Positions 54,778 through 62,428 of a stretch of 64,000 bases of DNA are shown piece by piece. The stretch comes from Flavobacterium eburneipallidum (lineage in GTDB: Bacteria; Bacteroidota; Bacteroidia; Flavobacteriales; Flavobacteriaceae): contig NZ_CP114291.2 in the NCBI RefSeq assembly GCF_027111355.2, forward strand, positions 3,596,001 to 3,660,000, given 5' to 3'. Every line of letters starts with the position of its first letter. The first letter of the stretch is position 1. Under the pieces are notes generated by a model. That model was not told the origin of the DNA. It searched no databases and saw nothing but the letters and a program-made list of their open reading frames with translations. The translations under genes were made by a program, and so were the position numbers.

Positions 54778-56805
54778 ATGAGCGTATTAACACAACATTT
54801 CGACACCAAACACAATACTGCACCATTTTCGCAGATAAAATTAGAAGATTACAAACCCGCTTTTATCGAAAACATCGCTGTTGCAAAAGCAGAAATTGAT
54901 GCTATAATCAATAATCCTGAAACTCCAACTTTCGAAAATACTATCGAAGCTTTGGATTTTTCCGGTCATGCTTTGGACAGATTATCTTCAATTTTCTTTA
55001 ATCTGAATTCGGCGGAAACCTGCGAAGAAATGCAAAAAATTGCTCAGGAAGTTTCGCCTTTATTGACTGAATTTAGCAATGATATTACCTTAAACGAGGA
55101 TTTATTCAAAAGAATAAAAGCCGTTTACGAGCAAAAAGACAGCCTTAATTTATCTCCGGAACAAGCCACTTTATTAGACAAGAAATTCAAAAGTTTCTCC
55201 CGAAACGGAGCTTTGCTTTCTGAAGATAAAAAAATAAAATTGCGTGAAATCGACACGGAATTAGCGAAACTAAAACTGACTTACGGCGAAAATGTTTTAG
55301 CAGAAACCAACAACTATCAATTGCATATTACCAATGAAAGCGACCTAAAAGGACTTCCGGAAGGAACTATTGAAGCGGCAAAATCATTGGCAAAAAGCAA
55401 AGATTTAGATGGCTGGATTTTTACTTTGGATTTCCCAAGTTATATTCCGTTTGTTACTTATGCGGATAATCGTGAATTGCGAAAAGAAATGGCTATTGCT
55501 GCGGGTAAAAAAGCATTTCAGAACAACGAATTCGACAATCAGAAAACCACATTAAAGATTGCCAAATTGCGTTTTGAAAGAGCCAATTTATTAGGCTATG
55601 AAACACATTCTCATTTTGTTTTAGAAGAAAGAATGGCACAAAATCCGGATAAAGTAAAATCGTTTTTGAATGATTTATTAGCCAAAGCCAAACCTGCAGC
55701 CCAAAGAGAATTTGCAGAATTGACTGCTTTCGCCAAAGAACTCGACGGAATTGACCATTTAGAGAAATGGGACGGAGCTTATTATTCTGAAAAATTGAAG
55801 CAAAAATTATTCAATTTGGATGATGAAAAACTGAAACCTTATTTTCAATTAGAAAATGTTCTTAACGGGGCTTTTACTGTTGCTAATAAATTATTCGGAT
55901 TGACTTTTACCGAAATATTCGATATTGATAAATACCACGAAGAAGTTACTACTTATGAAGTCAAAGATGAATTTGGCAAACTGGTGGCTATTTTCTACGC
56001 CGATTTCTTTCCAAGAAAAGGGAAACGAAATGGTGCCTGGATGACTTCTTTCAAATCACAATATATTAAAGATGGTATAAACGAGAGACCGCATATTTCT
56101 AACGTTTGCAATTTTACCAAGCCAACAGAAACCAAACCATCATTACTAACATTTAATGAAGTGACGACTTTATTCCACGAATTCGGTCACGGATTACACG
56201 GAATGTTGGCTAATACTACTTACCCAAGTTTGTCTGGAACATCTGTTTATTGGGATTTTGTGGAATTGCCGAGCCAGGTAATGGAAAACTGGTGTTACGA
56301 GCCAGAAGCTTTGGCTTTGTTCGCCAAACATTATGAAACAGGTGAAATCATTCCACAGGAATATGTAGAAAAAATCAAGGAAAGCGCGAGTTTTCAGGAA
56401 GGAATGGCAACCTTGCGTCAAATTAGTTTCGGATTATTGGATATGGCTTTCCACAGCAACAATCCAACTGAAATTACCAATGTAAAAGCTTTTGAAAGAA
56501 CCGCTTTTGAAGGCACAACTTTATATCCTGATGTAGCCGAAAATTGTATGTCGGTTTCCTTTTCTCATATTTTTCAGGGAGGCTATTCTTCCGGATATTA
56601 CAGTTACAAATGGGCCGAAGTTCTGGATGCCGATGCTTTTGCATATTTTCAAGAAAAAGGAATTTTCAACAAAGAAGTGGCTACCAAATTTAAAGACAAT
56701 GTACTTTCTAAAGGCGGAACTGAATTGCCAATGGAATTGTACAAACGTTTTAGAGGACAAGAACCAAAACCGGATGCTTTATTGAAAAGAGCGGGGTTGA
56801 TATAA
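54778..56805 (+). CDS. M3-family metallopeptidase (Dcp/oligopeptidase A type)
   Basis: This zinc oligopeptidase of 675 aa has no signal peptide, so it is probably cytoplasmic. The zinc motif is HEFGH (467-471) in TLFHEFGHGLHGML. The third ligand Glu lies about 25 residues on, in VYWDFVELPSQVMENW. The N-terminal region (KHNTAPFSQIKLEDYKPAFI) and the C-terminal YSSGYYSYKWAEVLDADAFA match peptidyl-dipeptidase Dcp and oligopeptidase A. It probably degrades short peptides in general turnover. It is followed 15 nt later by a small lipoprotein gene. Confidence 0.93.
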   Translation: MSVLTQHFDTKHNTAPFSQIKLEDYKPAFIENIAVAKAEIDAIINNPETPTFENTIEALDFSGHALDRLSSIFFNLNSAETCEEMQKIAQEVSPLLTEFSNDITLNEDLFKRIKAVYEQKDSLNLSPEQATLLDKKFKSFSRNGALLSEDKKIKLREIDTELAKLKLTYGENVLAETNNYQLHITNESDLKGLPEGTIEAAKSLAKSKDLDGWIFTLDFPSYIPFVTYADNRELRKEMAIAAGKKAFQNNEFDNQKTTLKIAKLRFERANLLGYETHSHFVLEERMAQNPDKVKSFLNDLLAKAKPAAQREFAELTAFAKELDGIDHLEKWDGAYYSEKLKQKLFNLDDEKLKPYFQLENVLNGAFTVANKLFGLTFTEIFDIDKYHEEVTTYEVKDEFGKLVAIFYADFFPRKGKRNGAWMTSFKSQYIKDGINERPHISNVCNFTKPTETKPSLLTFNEVTTLFHEFGHGLHGMLANTTYPSLSGTSVYWDFVELPSQVMENWCYEPEALALFAKHYETGEIIPQEYVEKIKESASFQEGMATLRQISFGLLDMAFHSNNPTEITNVKAFERTAFEGTTLYPDVAENCMSVSFSHIFQGGYSSGYYSYKWAEVLDADAFAYFQEKGIFNKEVATKFKDNVLSKGGTELPMELYKRFRGQEPKPDALLKRAGLI

Positions 56806-56820
56806 TTAAATTTTCAGTAT

Positions 56821-57309
56821 ATGAAAAAATTAGTTTTACTATTACTTATTGTAATTATTTGTAGCTGTAAATCAGGTGCTCAAAATGATTTTGATACTAT
56901 AATTCACTATTCAATTACTGATGAGAAAGCTTTACAAAATGAAAATAACAATTCATTCAACAAATTATATAGCGGATTAGAGGCTTCAAAATCAATTGAA
57001 AAAGACTTTGAAAAAAAATTAATTTCGTATGGTTATGTAAAAACTATTGTTCCAAAAGATAAAACATCAGCAATATGCCAAACCATTTCAAATGATATTA
57101 ATTTAAAATATCACGAAGTAGCTTGCATTCCAATGTATAGAGATATATTACTATTTCAAAAAGACAATAAAACAAAAGCTATTTTGAAAGTTTGTTTTGA
57201 ATGTGGAATGAATGCTCTGTCTGGAAAATTTGAAAGTAATTTTAACTATAAAGAAACTAATATTATGAGTAATTACTATCCTTTATATAAAACTCTTTAT
57301 AACGAATAA
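56821..57309 (+). CDS. Small lipoprotein of unknown function (162 aa)
   Basis: A lipobox-like VIICSC places a lipidated Cys at residue 14 or 16. The mature part has four further Cys residues (TSAICQTI, EVACIPMY, KVCFECGMN), which could form disulfides or bind metal. I recognise no family. It lies 15 nt downstream of the M3 peptidase gene, on the same strand, and is followed by a terminator about 75 nt beyond its stop. Confidence 0.65.
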   Translation: MKKLVLLLLIVIICSCKSGAQNDFDTIIHYSITDEKALQNENNNSFNKLYSGLEASKSIEKDFEKKLISYGYVKTIVPKDKTSAICQTISNDINLKYHEVACIPMYRDILLFQKDNKTKAILKVCFECGMNALSGKFESNFNYKETNIMSNYYPLYKTLYNE

Positions 57310-57383
57310 AAAAACAACTTACAATTGCTTTATGTTAGTAGTATTGATTTAAAAGATTACAGAATCTAGATTTTAGAACGCAT

Positions 57384-57417
57384 AAAAAGCCGAAATAGAA
57401 ATACTTCGGCTTTATTT
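57384..57417 (+). terminator. Terminator after the M3 peptidase / lipoprotein genes
   Basis: AAAGCCGAA (57386-57394) pairs with TTCGGCTTT (57405-57413), followed by ATTTTTA. Confidence 0.75.
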
Positions 57418-57423
57418 TTAAAC

Positions 57424-57470
57424 AAACTTTCATTTATTTTTGAAAGTTTAAAAATTTTTACTTACATTTG
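57424..57470 (+). promoter_or_regulatory. gbsR promoter with overlapping inverted-repeat operator (site 1)
   Basis: TTTG (57439-57442) and TACATTTG (57463-57470) with exactly 20 nt between them form a full -33/-7 promoter. The inverted repeat AAACTTTCA (57424-57432) / TGAAAGTTT (57441-57449), 8-nt spacer, covers the -33 box. This is placed well for autorepression by the GbsR/MarR protein. The same repeat recurs at 58014-58039. Confidence 0.75.
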
Positions 57471-57496
57471 TTTCAACAAAAGGAAATAAAACCAAA

Positions 57497-58000
57497 ATGG
57501 AATTCAAAGAAGCAAAAAATAAATTCGTACAAACCTGGGGAGCTTTAGGTTCTCAATGGGGAATTAACAAAACCATGGCGCAAATTCATGCTTTGTTGAT
57601 GGTATCAGGCGAAGCTGTTTCGATGGAAGAAGTTATGGAAGAATTGCAAATTTCTCGTGGAAATGCCAGTATGAACTTAAGAGCCTTGATGGATTGGGGA
57701 ATTGTTTACAAAGAATACAAAGCAGGTGAGCGTAAAGAATTTTTTACAGCCGAAAAAGATTTAGACGAACTGGCTTCTAAAATTGCAAGAGAGAGAAGCA
57801 AAAGAGAAATCAAACCTGCTCTTAAAATTTTAAAAGAAGTTTCCTCGATTGAATCGAAAGATACTGTAGAAGAAAAACACTTTGTGGATCAAACCACTAA
57901 ACTGTATGATTTTGTTTTGAAAGCCGATAATATGTTGGACAAAATAACAGAATTCAAGGAAAACTGGTTGGGAAAATTGATTATAAAAATAATGAAATAA
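57497..58000 (+). CDS. GbsR/MarR-family transcriptional regulator (167 aa)
   Basis: This is a winged-helix DNA-binding protein of the GbsR type. The N-terminal FVQTWGALGSQWGINKTMAQ is followed by the helix-turn-helix VSMEEVMEELQISRGNASMN, the wing at YKEYKAGERKEFFTAEKD, and a helical C-terminal dimerisation region. Other family members sense choline or act on osmoprotectant genes, but many in Bacteroidota have unknown ligands. It heads the set with DCC, epimerase and SRPBCC genes. An identical 9-8-9 inverted repeat lies before this gene and before the next one, which strongly suggests it controls both. Confidence 0.9.
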   Translation: MEFKEAKNKFVQTWGALGSQWGINKTMAQIHALLMVSGEAVSMEEVMEELQISRGNASMNLRALMDWGIVYKEYKAGERKEFFTAEKDLDELASKIARERSKREIKPALKILKEVSSIESKDTVEEKHFVDQTTKLYDFVLKADNMLDKITEFKENWLGKLIIKIMK

Positions 58001-58013
58001 AAAAATTTAATCA

Positions 58014-58039
58014 AAACTTTCATTTTTTTCTGAAAGTTT
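58014..58039 (+). promoter_or_regulatory. Second copy of the AAACTTTCA-N8-TGAAAGTTT operator (site 2)
   Basis: AAACTTTCA (58014-58022) and TGAAAGTTT (58031-58039) repeat site 1 base for base in the arms, with the same 8-nt spacer, inside the 53-nt gap between gbsR and the DCC gene. No TAnnTTTG box is visible between it and the ATG at 58054. Confidence 0.7.
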
Positions 58040-58053
58040 AAAAATAAAATATT

Positions 58054-58875
58054 ATGAAAACTTTAGAAAACCAAACTTTGCTTTATGATGAAGATTGCCC
58101 GCTTTGTAGCATTTACACAACTGGCTTTATAAAAGCAGGAATGCTTGATGAAAATGGCAGAAAATCATATTGTCAATTAAGTAACGAAGAACAAAATTTT
58201 ATTGATGTAAAACGTGCTTCAAACGAAATTGCGTTGGTAGACAACAAAAACAAAACGGTTCTTTACGGAATTGACAGTCTCTTGAAAGTAATTGGAAATT
58301 CATTTCCTTGGATGGAGAAAGCTGGAAACATCAAACCGATAAAATATCTTCTTAAAAAAATGTATTCTTTTGTTTCTTACAACCGTAAAGTGATTATTCC
58401 GAGTAAAATAAATCCAGATATAAAACTGCAATGTGTACCCACTTTCCACTGTAAATTTCGTTTTTTATATATTGCTTTTGCAATCACAATAACTACTATC
58501 ATACTTTATCAGTTTTCAGAATTGATTGCGAATCTACCAAAAGCAAATTTTAGCAGAGAATTGATTCTTGCAGTAGGACAAATTGTTTTTCAAAGTTTAT
58601 TTTTAATAAAATTCAACAAAGAAAAAATATTGAATTACGCAGGAAATTTAATAACAGTTTCTTTAATAGGCTCACTAATTTTGATTCCTTTATTGATTCT
58701 CAATAATTTTATAAATCTTCCTGAAATGTTAATTCTAGGCTGGTTCACAATAACTGTTTTAATCATGTTTGCAGAACATTTTAGAAGAATAAAACTGTTA
58801 GAACTTCCTTTTTATCTCTCTTACACTTGGGTACTTTACAGAATAATTGCTTTATTATTTATTTTAAATTTATAA
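58054..58875 (+). CDS. DCC-family thiol-disulfide-type protein with membrane tail (273 aa)
   Basis: The N-terminal domain (1-130) is a DCC (DUF393) thioredoxin-like domain with CxxC at C15/C18 in LLYDEDCPLCSIY and ALVDNKNKTVLYGIDSLLKV. The C-terminal half (about 140-273) has four to five hydrophobic helices (FLYIAFAITITTIILYQFSE, YAGNLITVSLIGSLILIPLL), so the protein is anchored in the inner membrane. A redox role is implied by the family but unproven. It is the first gene after operator site 2, and its stop is 2 nt before the epimerase ATG. Confidence 0.85.
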   Translation: MKTLENQTLLYDEDCPLCSIYTTGFIKAGMLDENGRKSYCQLSNEEQNFIDVKRASNEIALVDNKNKTVLYGIDSLLKVIGNSFPWMEKAGNIKPIKYLLKKMYSFVSYNRKVIIPSKINPDIKLQCVPTFHCKFRFLYIAFAITITTIILYQFSELIANLPKANFSRELILAVGQIVFQSLFLIKFNKEKILNYAGNLITVSLIGSLILIPLLILNNFINLPEMLILGWFTITVLIMFAEHFRRIKLLELPFYLSYTWVLYRIIALLFILNL

Positions 58876-58877
58876 CT

Positions 58878-59789
58878 ATGAAAAAACTCATCATCGCAGC
58901 AGGAACAGGCTTTTTAGGAGAAGTTCTAATCAACCATTTCAAAGATAAATTTGAAGAAATTATTATCTTAACTAGAGGAGAGTCTAAAACTAATGGCAAT
59001 ATCAAATATGTAAACTGGAATGCTAAAACTTTTACTGGTTGGGAAACAGCATTAGAAAATGCCGACGTTTTAATCAATCTTGCTGGAAAATCTGTGGATT
59101 GTCGTTACACAGAAAAGAATAAGAAAGAAATTTTATTGTCTCGTATTCAAAGCACCAAAATTCTAAACAAAGCGGTTTTGAATTGTAAAAATCCACCGAA
59201 ACATTGGTTGAATTCATCAACTTCTACCATCTATCGTTTTTCTTTGGATAAACAAATGGATGAAATAGATGGCGAAATTGGAAATGATTTTTCGATGAAC
59301 GTTGCTCAATCTTGGGAAAAATCTTTTTTCAAAACAGAAACTCCCAAAACCTTAAAAACAGCTTTGAGAACTTCTATCGTTTTAGGCAAAAATGGGGGTG
59401 CTTTTATTCCATTGAAAATTTTGGCAAAAGTAGGTTTTGGCGGAAAACAAGGAAGTGGCAATCAATTTATCAGTTGGATTCACGAAGAAGATTTTGCCAA
59501 TGCTGTTGATTTTATCATTCAAAGAGAAATGACCGGAGTTGTCAATATTGTTTCTCCAGAACCAATTCGAAATTTTAATTTTATGAAAAAACTCCGAAAA
59601 GCAGTTGGTTTTCCTTTTGGTATTCCAATTAATACTTTTTTGTTGAAAATTGGATCTTTTATCATTCGAACAGAAACCGAATTAGTTTTAAAAAGTAGAA
59701 ATGTGATTCCAAAACGACTGTTAGAAAATGGATTCCAATTCAAGTTCGGAAATATTGATAACGCATTTCAAAATTTATTAAAAAAATGA
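58878..59789 (+). CDS. TIGR01777-family NAD(P)-dependent epimerase (SDR39U1-like)
   Basis: I set the start at the ATG at 58878 (MKKLIIAAGTGFLGEVLINH). A longer frame from 58827 overlaps the previous gene and adds no family sequence. The Rossmann glycine motif is AAGTGFLGE, and VLINLAGKSVDCRYTEKNKK and NSSTSTIYRF fit the SDR core. The C-terminal DUF1731 segment is present (KLRKAVGFPFGIPIN, VLKSRNVIPKRLLENGFQF). Substrate unknown. Its last four bases overlap the next start (ATGA). Confidence 0.9.
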   Translation: MKKLIIAAGTGFLGEVLINHFKDKFEEIIILTRGESKTNGNIKYVNWNAKTFTGWETALENADVLINLAGKSVDCRYTEKNKKEILLSRIQSTKILNKAVLNCKNPPKHWLNSSTSTIYRFSLDKQMDEIDGEIGNDFSMNVAQSWEKSFFKTETPKTLKTALRTSIVLGKNGGAFIPLKILAKVGFGGKQGSGNQFISWIHEEDFANAVDFIIQREMTGVVNIVSPEPIRNFNFMKKLRKAVGFPFGIPINTFLLKIGSFIIRTETELVLKSRNVIPKRLLENGFQFKFGNIDNAFQNLLKK

Positions 59790-60253
59790 CAACAATCCAT
59801 CTCACAACAACAATCCAAGCTCCAATACAAACCGTTTTTGATGTTTCTAGAAACATTGATATTCATCAGCAATCTGCCAGCAAATCAAATGAAATCGCCA
59901 TTGCTGGTGTAACTTCTGGATTGATAAATCTAAACGAAACCGTAACTTGGAAAGGAAAACACTTTGGATTTTATTTAACTCATAAAAGCCGAATTACAGC
60001 CATGACTTTTTACTATTATTTTGTTGATGAAATGGAGGAAGGAAAATTCAAAACTTTCAAGCACGAACATTTTTTTGAAGAAAAAAATGGAATTACCATA
60101 ATGACAGATCAACTGCACTATGAAACTCCGTTTGGTATTTTTGGAAAATTATTTGATTATTTGTTTTTGAAAAAGCATCTGACTCAATTCCTTTTAGAAA
60201 GAAACAAGGTTCTGAAAAAAGTCTGTGAAACTACATCTTCAAAAACTCCCTAA
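59786..60253 (+). CDS. SRPBCC-family protein (155 aa)
   Basis: This is a START-like lipid/ligand-binding fold protein. TTIHLTTTIQAPIQTVFDVS is the typical first strand, and TDQLHYETPFGIFGKLFDYL with FLLERNKVLKKVCETT is the long C-terminal helix. Similar proteins are sometimes annotated as cell division inhibitor or cyclase/dehydrase; nothing in the sequence proves an enzymatic role. It is translationally coupled to the epimerase gene (4-nt overlap) and converges, with a 23-nt overlap, on the DUF4143 ATPase gene. Confidence 0.82.
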   Translation: MTTIHLTTTIQAPIQTVFDVSRNIDIHQQSASKSNEIAIAGVTSGLINLNETVTWKGKHFGFYLTHKSRITAMTFYYYFVDEMEEGKFKTFKHEHFFEEKNGITIMTDQLHYETPFGIFGKLFDYLFLKKHLTQFLLERNKVLKKVCETTSSKTP

Positions 60254-61346
60254 AATTATCGGCAGTTACTATAGTAAAACTCCCCGTATAATTATCTAAA
60301 AAAGGCTTGGGTAACTTGGCTTTTTTGACTTTCCATTTAATTTCAAAAGCATTTACTTCGTCGGCTACAACCTCTACATAATCTACTTCTTGTTGTTGTG
60401 TAGTTCGCCAAAAATAAGGTTTAGCATTTCTGTTTTCATAACTTAACAATTTCATTCTTTCAGAAATTAAAAAATTTTCCCAAAGTGCTCCTTTGTCTTG
60501 TCGAAAATCTAAAAAATTAAAATTCCCTATCAACATATTGCGAACGCCATTGTCATAGAAATAGATTTTTTTATTGGCCTTAATTTCATTTCGATGATTG
60601 CGACTAAAACTGTTCAATCTAAAAATCACGAAACTTTTCTCCAATAAATCAATATAATTACTGACCGTATTTTTATCGACACCTACCAATTGGGCAATTT
60701 CATTATAACTTACCTCACTCCCTATTTGGAAAGCCAAAGCCTGCAAAATTTTCTCTAAAACTTCGGATTTTCTGATTCCAGCCAAACTCAAAATATCTTT
60801 ATACAAATAACTCGACACCAGATTTTTCAGGATTTCATATTCGTTCCCTAAATTATTAATGACATCAGGATACATTCCATACAACAACCGTAATTCCAAT
60901 TGCTGTTGAGCTTTCATATAGCCTACATTTTTCTCAAACTCATTCCACGAAATCGGATACAGATGGTATTCAAACTTTCTACCCGTAAGTGGTTCTTGAG
61001 TAACATGATTAATATCAAAAGCCGACGAGCCGCTCACAATCACCTGAACATCCTTGATTTGATCTACAATTATTTTCAATTTCAAACCAATATTCGGAAT
61101 GCGTTGTACCTCATCAATAAAAACATACTTATAATCACCAATAATATTTTTAAGCGTTTCAGTATTAGCATTCGATAGTGTTTCCACAACAACGGAATCA
61201 TCTCCATCAAGAAACAAAAAAGGAATTCCTTTCAATAAGCTTTGAACCATAGTCGTTTTCCCTACTTGACGTGGCCCAACAAGCACAATAACCTTTCCTT
61301 TATTGAGTCTTTCTTCAATATTTGATATTAAAAACCTGTCTATCAT
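60231..61346 (-). CDS. AAA-family ATPase with DUF4143 domain (371 aa)
   Basis: The start is the ATG at 61346 (MIDRFLISNIEERLNKGKVI); the TTG at 61364 would lie at the predicted transcription start. Walker A is GPRQVGKT (24-31) and Walker B is YVFIDEVQRI. A winged-helix region (ALAFQIGSEVSYNEIAQLVG, then VDKNTVSNYIDLLEKSFVIF) links to the C-terminal DUF4143 nuclease-like region (GALWENFLISERM, WRTTQQQEVDYVEV, AFEIKWK). The PD-(D/E)xK-like E...D...E-x-K pattern is seen there. The family is widespread and of unknown function. It lies behind 33-bp direct repeats. Confidence 0.87.
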   Translation of the reverse strand: MIDRFLISNIEERLNKGKVIVLVGPRQVGKTTMVQSLLKGIPFLFLDGDDSVVVETLSNANTETLKNIIGDYKYVFIDEVQRIPNIGLKLKIIVDQIKDVQVIVSGSSAFDINHVTQEPLTGRKFEYHLYPISWNEFEKNVGYMKAQQQLELRLLYGMYPDVINNLGNEYEILKNLVSSYLYKDILSLAGIRKSEVLEKILQALAFQIGSEVSYNEIAQLVGVDKNTVSNYIDLLEKSFVIFRLNSFSRNHRNEIKANKKIYFYDNGVRNMLIGNFNFLDFRQDKGALWENFLISERMKLLSYENRNAKPYFWRTTQQQEVDYVEVVADEVNAFEIKWKVKKAKLPKPFLDNYTGSFTIVTADNFREFLKM

Positions 61347-61361
61347 CTTTTTAATTTTAAA

Positions 61362-61369
61362 CAAAGATA
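61362..61369 (-). promoter_or_regulatory. Candidate -7 box for the DUF4143 ATPase gene
   Basis: The minus strand reads TATCTTTG, 15 nt before the ATG at 61346. A near -33 match (ATTG, 61391-61394) lies 21 nt away, inside the first direct repeat. Confidence 0.45.
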
Positions 61370-61380
61370 TATAAAAATAT

Positions 61381-61460
61381 TTATATTCACCAATTTAAGA
61401 TGTTATTCAGTGATTATATTCACCAATTTAAGGTATTATTCAGTGATTATATTCACCAAT
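61381..61460. repeat. 33-bp direct repeats (2.4 copies) in the DUF4143 gene promoter region
   Basis: The unit starting TTATATTCACCAATTTAAG occurs at 61381-61413 and 61414-61446 (three differences at most), with a partial third copy from 61447. Each junction forms a near-palindrome, AGTGATTATATTCACC (61410-61425 and 61443-61458), with GTGA/TCAC ends, so these look like two operator sites spaced 33 bp (about three helical turns). Confidence 0.75.
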
Positions 61461-61470
61461 ATTAGTATTT

Positions 61471-62289
61471 TTAAAATAAAAACACCATAAACCACCAAAG
61501 AATAGGTACGCTTTCAGCCCAAAAAGAAGTATAGTATTTGGAGCGTTTTTCATTGGCGAAAGCCAAGAACAAAGATGTAATAATCGCAATGATAATAACC
61601 AATAATAAGTGAGTGATATTAGAATTAAAATTACTATTCAGAAGTTCTAAAGCACAAAAAATCAACAATAGAAAATATCCCAAATTTTTAGTCCGTTTCA
61701 CTCCTATTTGTTGCGGAACGGTTTTTAAATGCGGATCATCATGAGTTAAATCAAGGATTTCAAAAATAAGTATCAGTACAAATACGAGTATAAATCGTTG
61801 GATACTTTTGAGATAAAAATCGGAAGTTATTGCAATGCCTGAATCTATAATTGGTAATACCAAAGTCACTCCCACCCAACACAAAGACACAATATAAATT
61901 TTGACACCCGCCCAATTTCTAGCATTTTTGCGATTTGGAAAAAAAGGCAATGTGTATAATAAAGTCAGAGACAAAACTCCTATAGAAACCATTTGCGTTA
62001 AACGTTGCAATTGAAAAAAATAAAATCCAGTAGCTAAAAAAGATAAAGCACTAAACAAAATAATAAGTTTCAAACTGGTACGAAATTGGACTTTATTAGT
62101 TCGGGCGAAGCTATCGTATTTCACAAAATTATAACCAACAATAGTTCCAAAAAAAGCAAAATTGGCTATGGGTTTATCTTCTGGAATATGAAACATAAAA
62201 CAGGTCATTTGCACCAAAGAATATACCGACAAAGCCACGTGAATACTGCTTTGAATATAAAAATCGAATACCTTTTTTAAAACTTTCAT
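61471..62289 (-). CDS. Polytopic membrane protein, possibly UbiA-like (272 aa)
   Basis: The start is the ATG at 62289 (MKVLKKVFDFYIQSSIHVAL); upstream in-frame residues have no ATG. Seven to eight hydrophobic helices span the length (LIILFSALSFLATGFYFF, MVSIGVLSLTLLYTLPFF, FILVFVLILIFEILDL). The polar stretch LDLTHDDPHLKTVPQQIGVK resembles the second Asp-rich motif of UbiA prenyltransferases. The first motif (NDxxDxxxD) is not obvious, so membership is uncertain. It is inner-membrane, divergent from gcvP, with a -7 box exactly 4 nt upstream of the ATG. Confidence 0.65.
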   Translation of the reverse strand: MKVLKKVFDFYIQSSIHVALSVYSLVQMTCFMFHIPEDKPIANFAFFGTIVGYNFVKYDSFARTNKVQFRTSLKLIILFSALSFLATGFYFFQLQRLTQMVSIGVLSLTLLYTLPFFPNRKNARNWAGVKIYIVSLCWVGVTLVLPIIDSGIAITSDFYLKSIQRFILVFVLILIFEILDLTHDDPHLKTVPQQIGVKRTKNLGYFLLLIFCALELLNSNFNSNITHLLLVIIIAIITSLFLAFANEKRSKYYTSFWAESVPILWWFMVFLF

Positions 62290-62293
62290 CACA

Positions 62294-62301
62294 CAAAAAT
62301 A
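62294..62301 (-). promoter_or_regulatory. -7 box 4 nt before the ATG at 62289 (predicted leaderless mRNA)
   Basis: The minus strand reads TATTTTTG followed by four bases and the ATG. Same geometry as at 36993 and 45568. Confidence 0.45.
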
Positions 62302-62387
62302 AGCAAGGTTGTTAACAAGTAGCAACTTTAGTTGAAAGATTCCTAAAAATCAATTCCTTGAAGCCGATTTCTTTTGAATATTCTCCG

Positions 62388-62395
62388 TAAATTTG
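62388..62395 (+). promoter_or_regulatory. Candidate -7 box for gcvP
   Basis: TAAATTTG matches TAnnTTTG and lies 33 nt before the ATG at 62429. The nearest TTTG (62373-62376) is too close to be a -33 box. Confidence 0.4.
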
Positions 62396-62428
62396 CACCA
62401 CGAAAAATACAACCTTTTTTACAGCTAC

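Noticed and set aside
58827..58877. Extended epimerase start at 58827
   Set aside because: It lies inside the DCC gene and adds a hydrophobic stretch read out of frame from it; the ATG at 58878 starts directly at the Rossmann motif.
61381..61460. Possible CRISPR array
   Set aside because: The 33-bp units are directly adjacent without unique spacers, and no cas gene is present; they are better read as tandem operator-like repeats.
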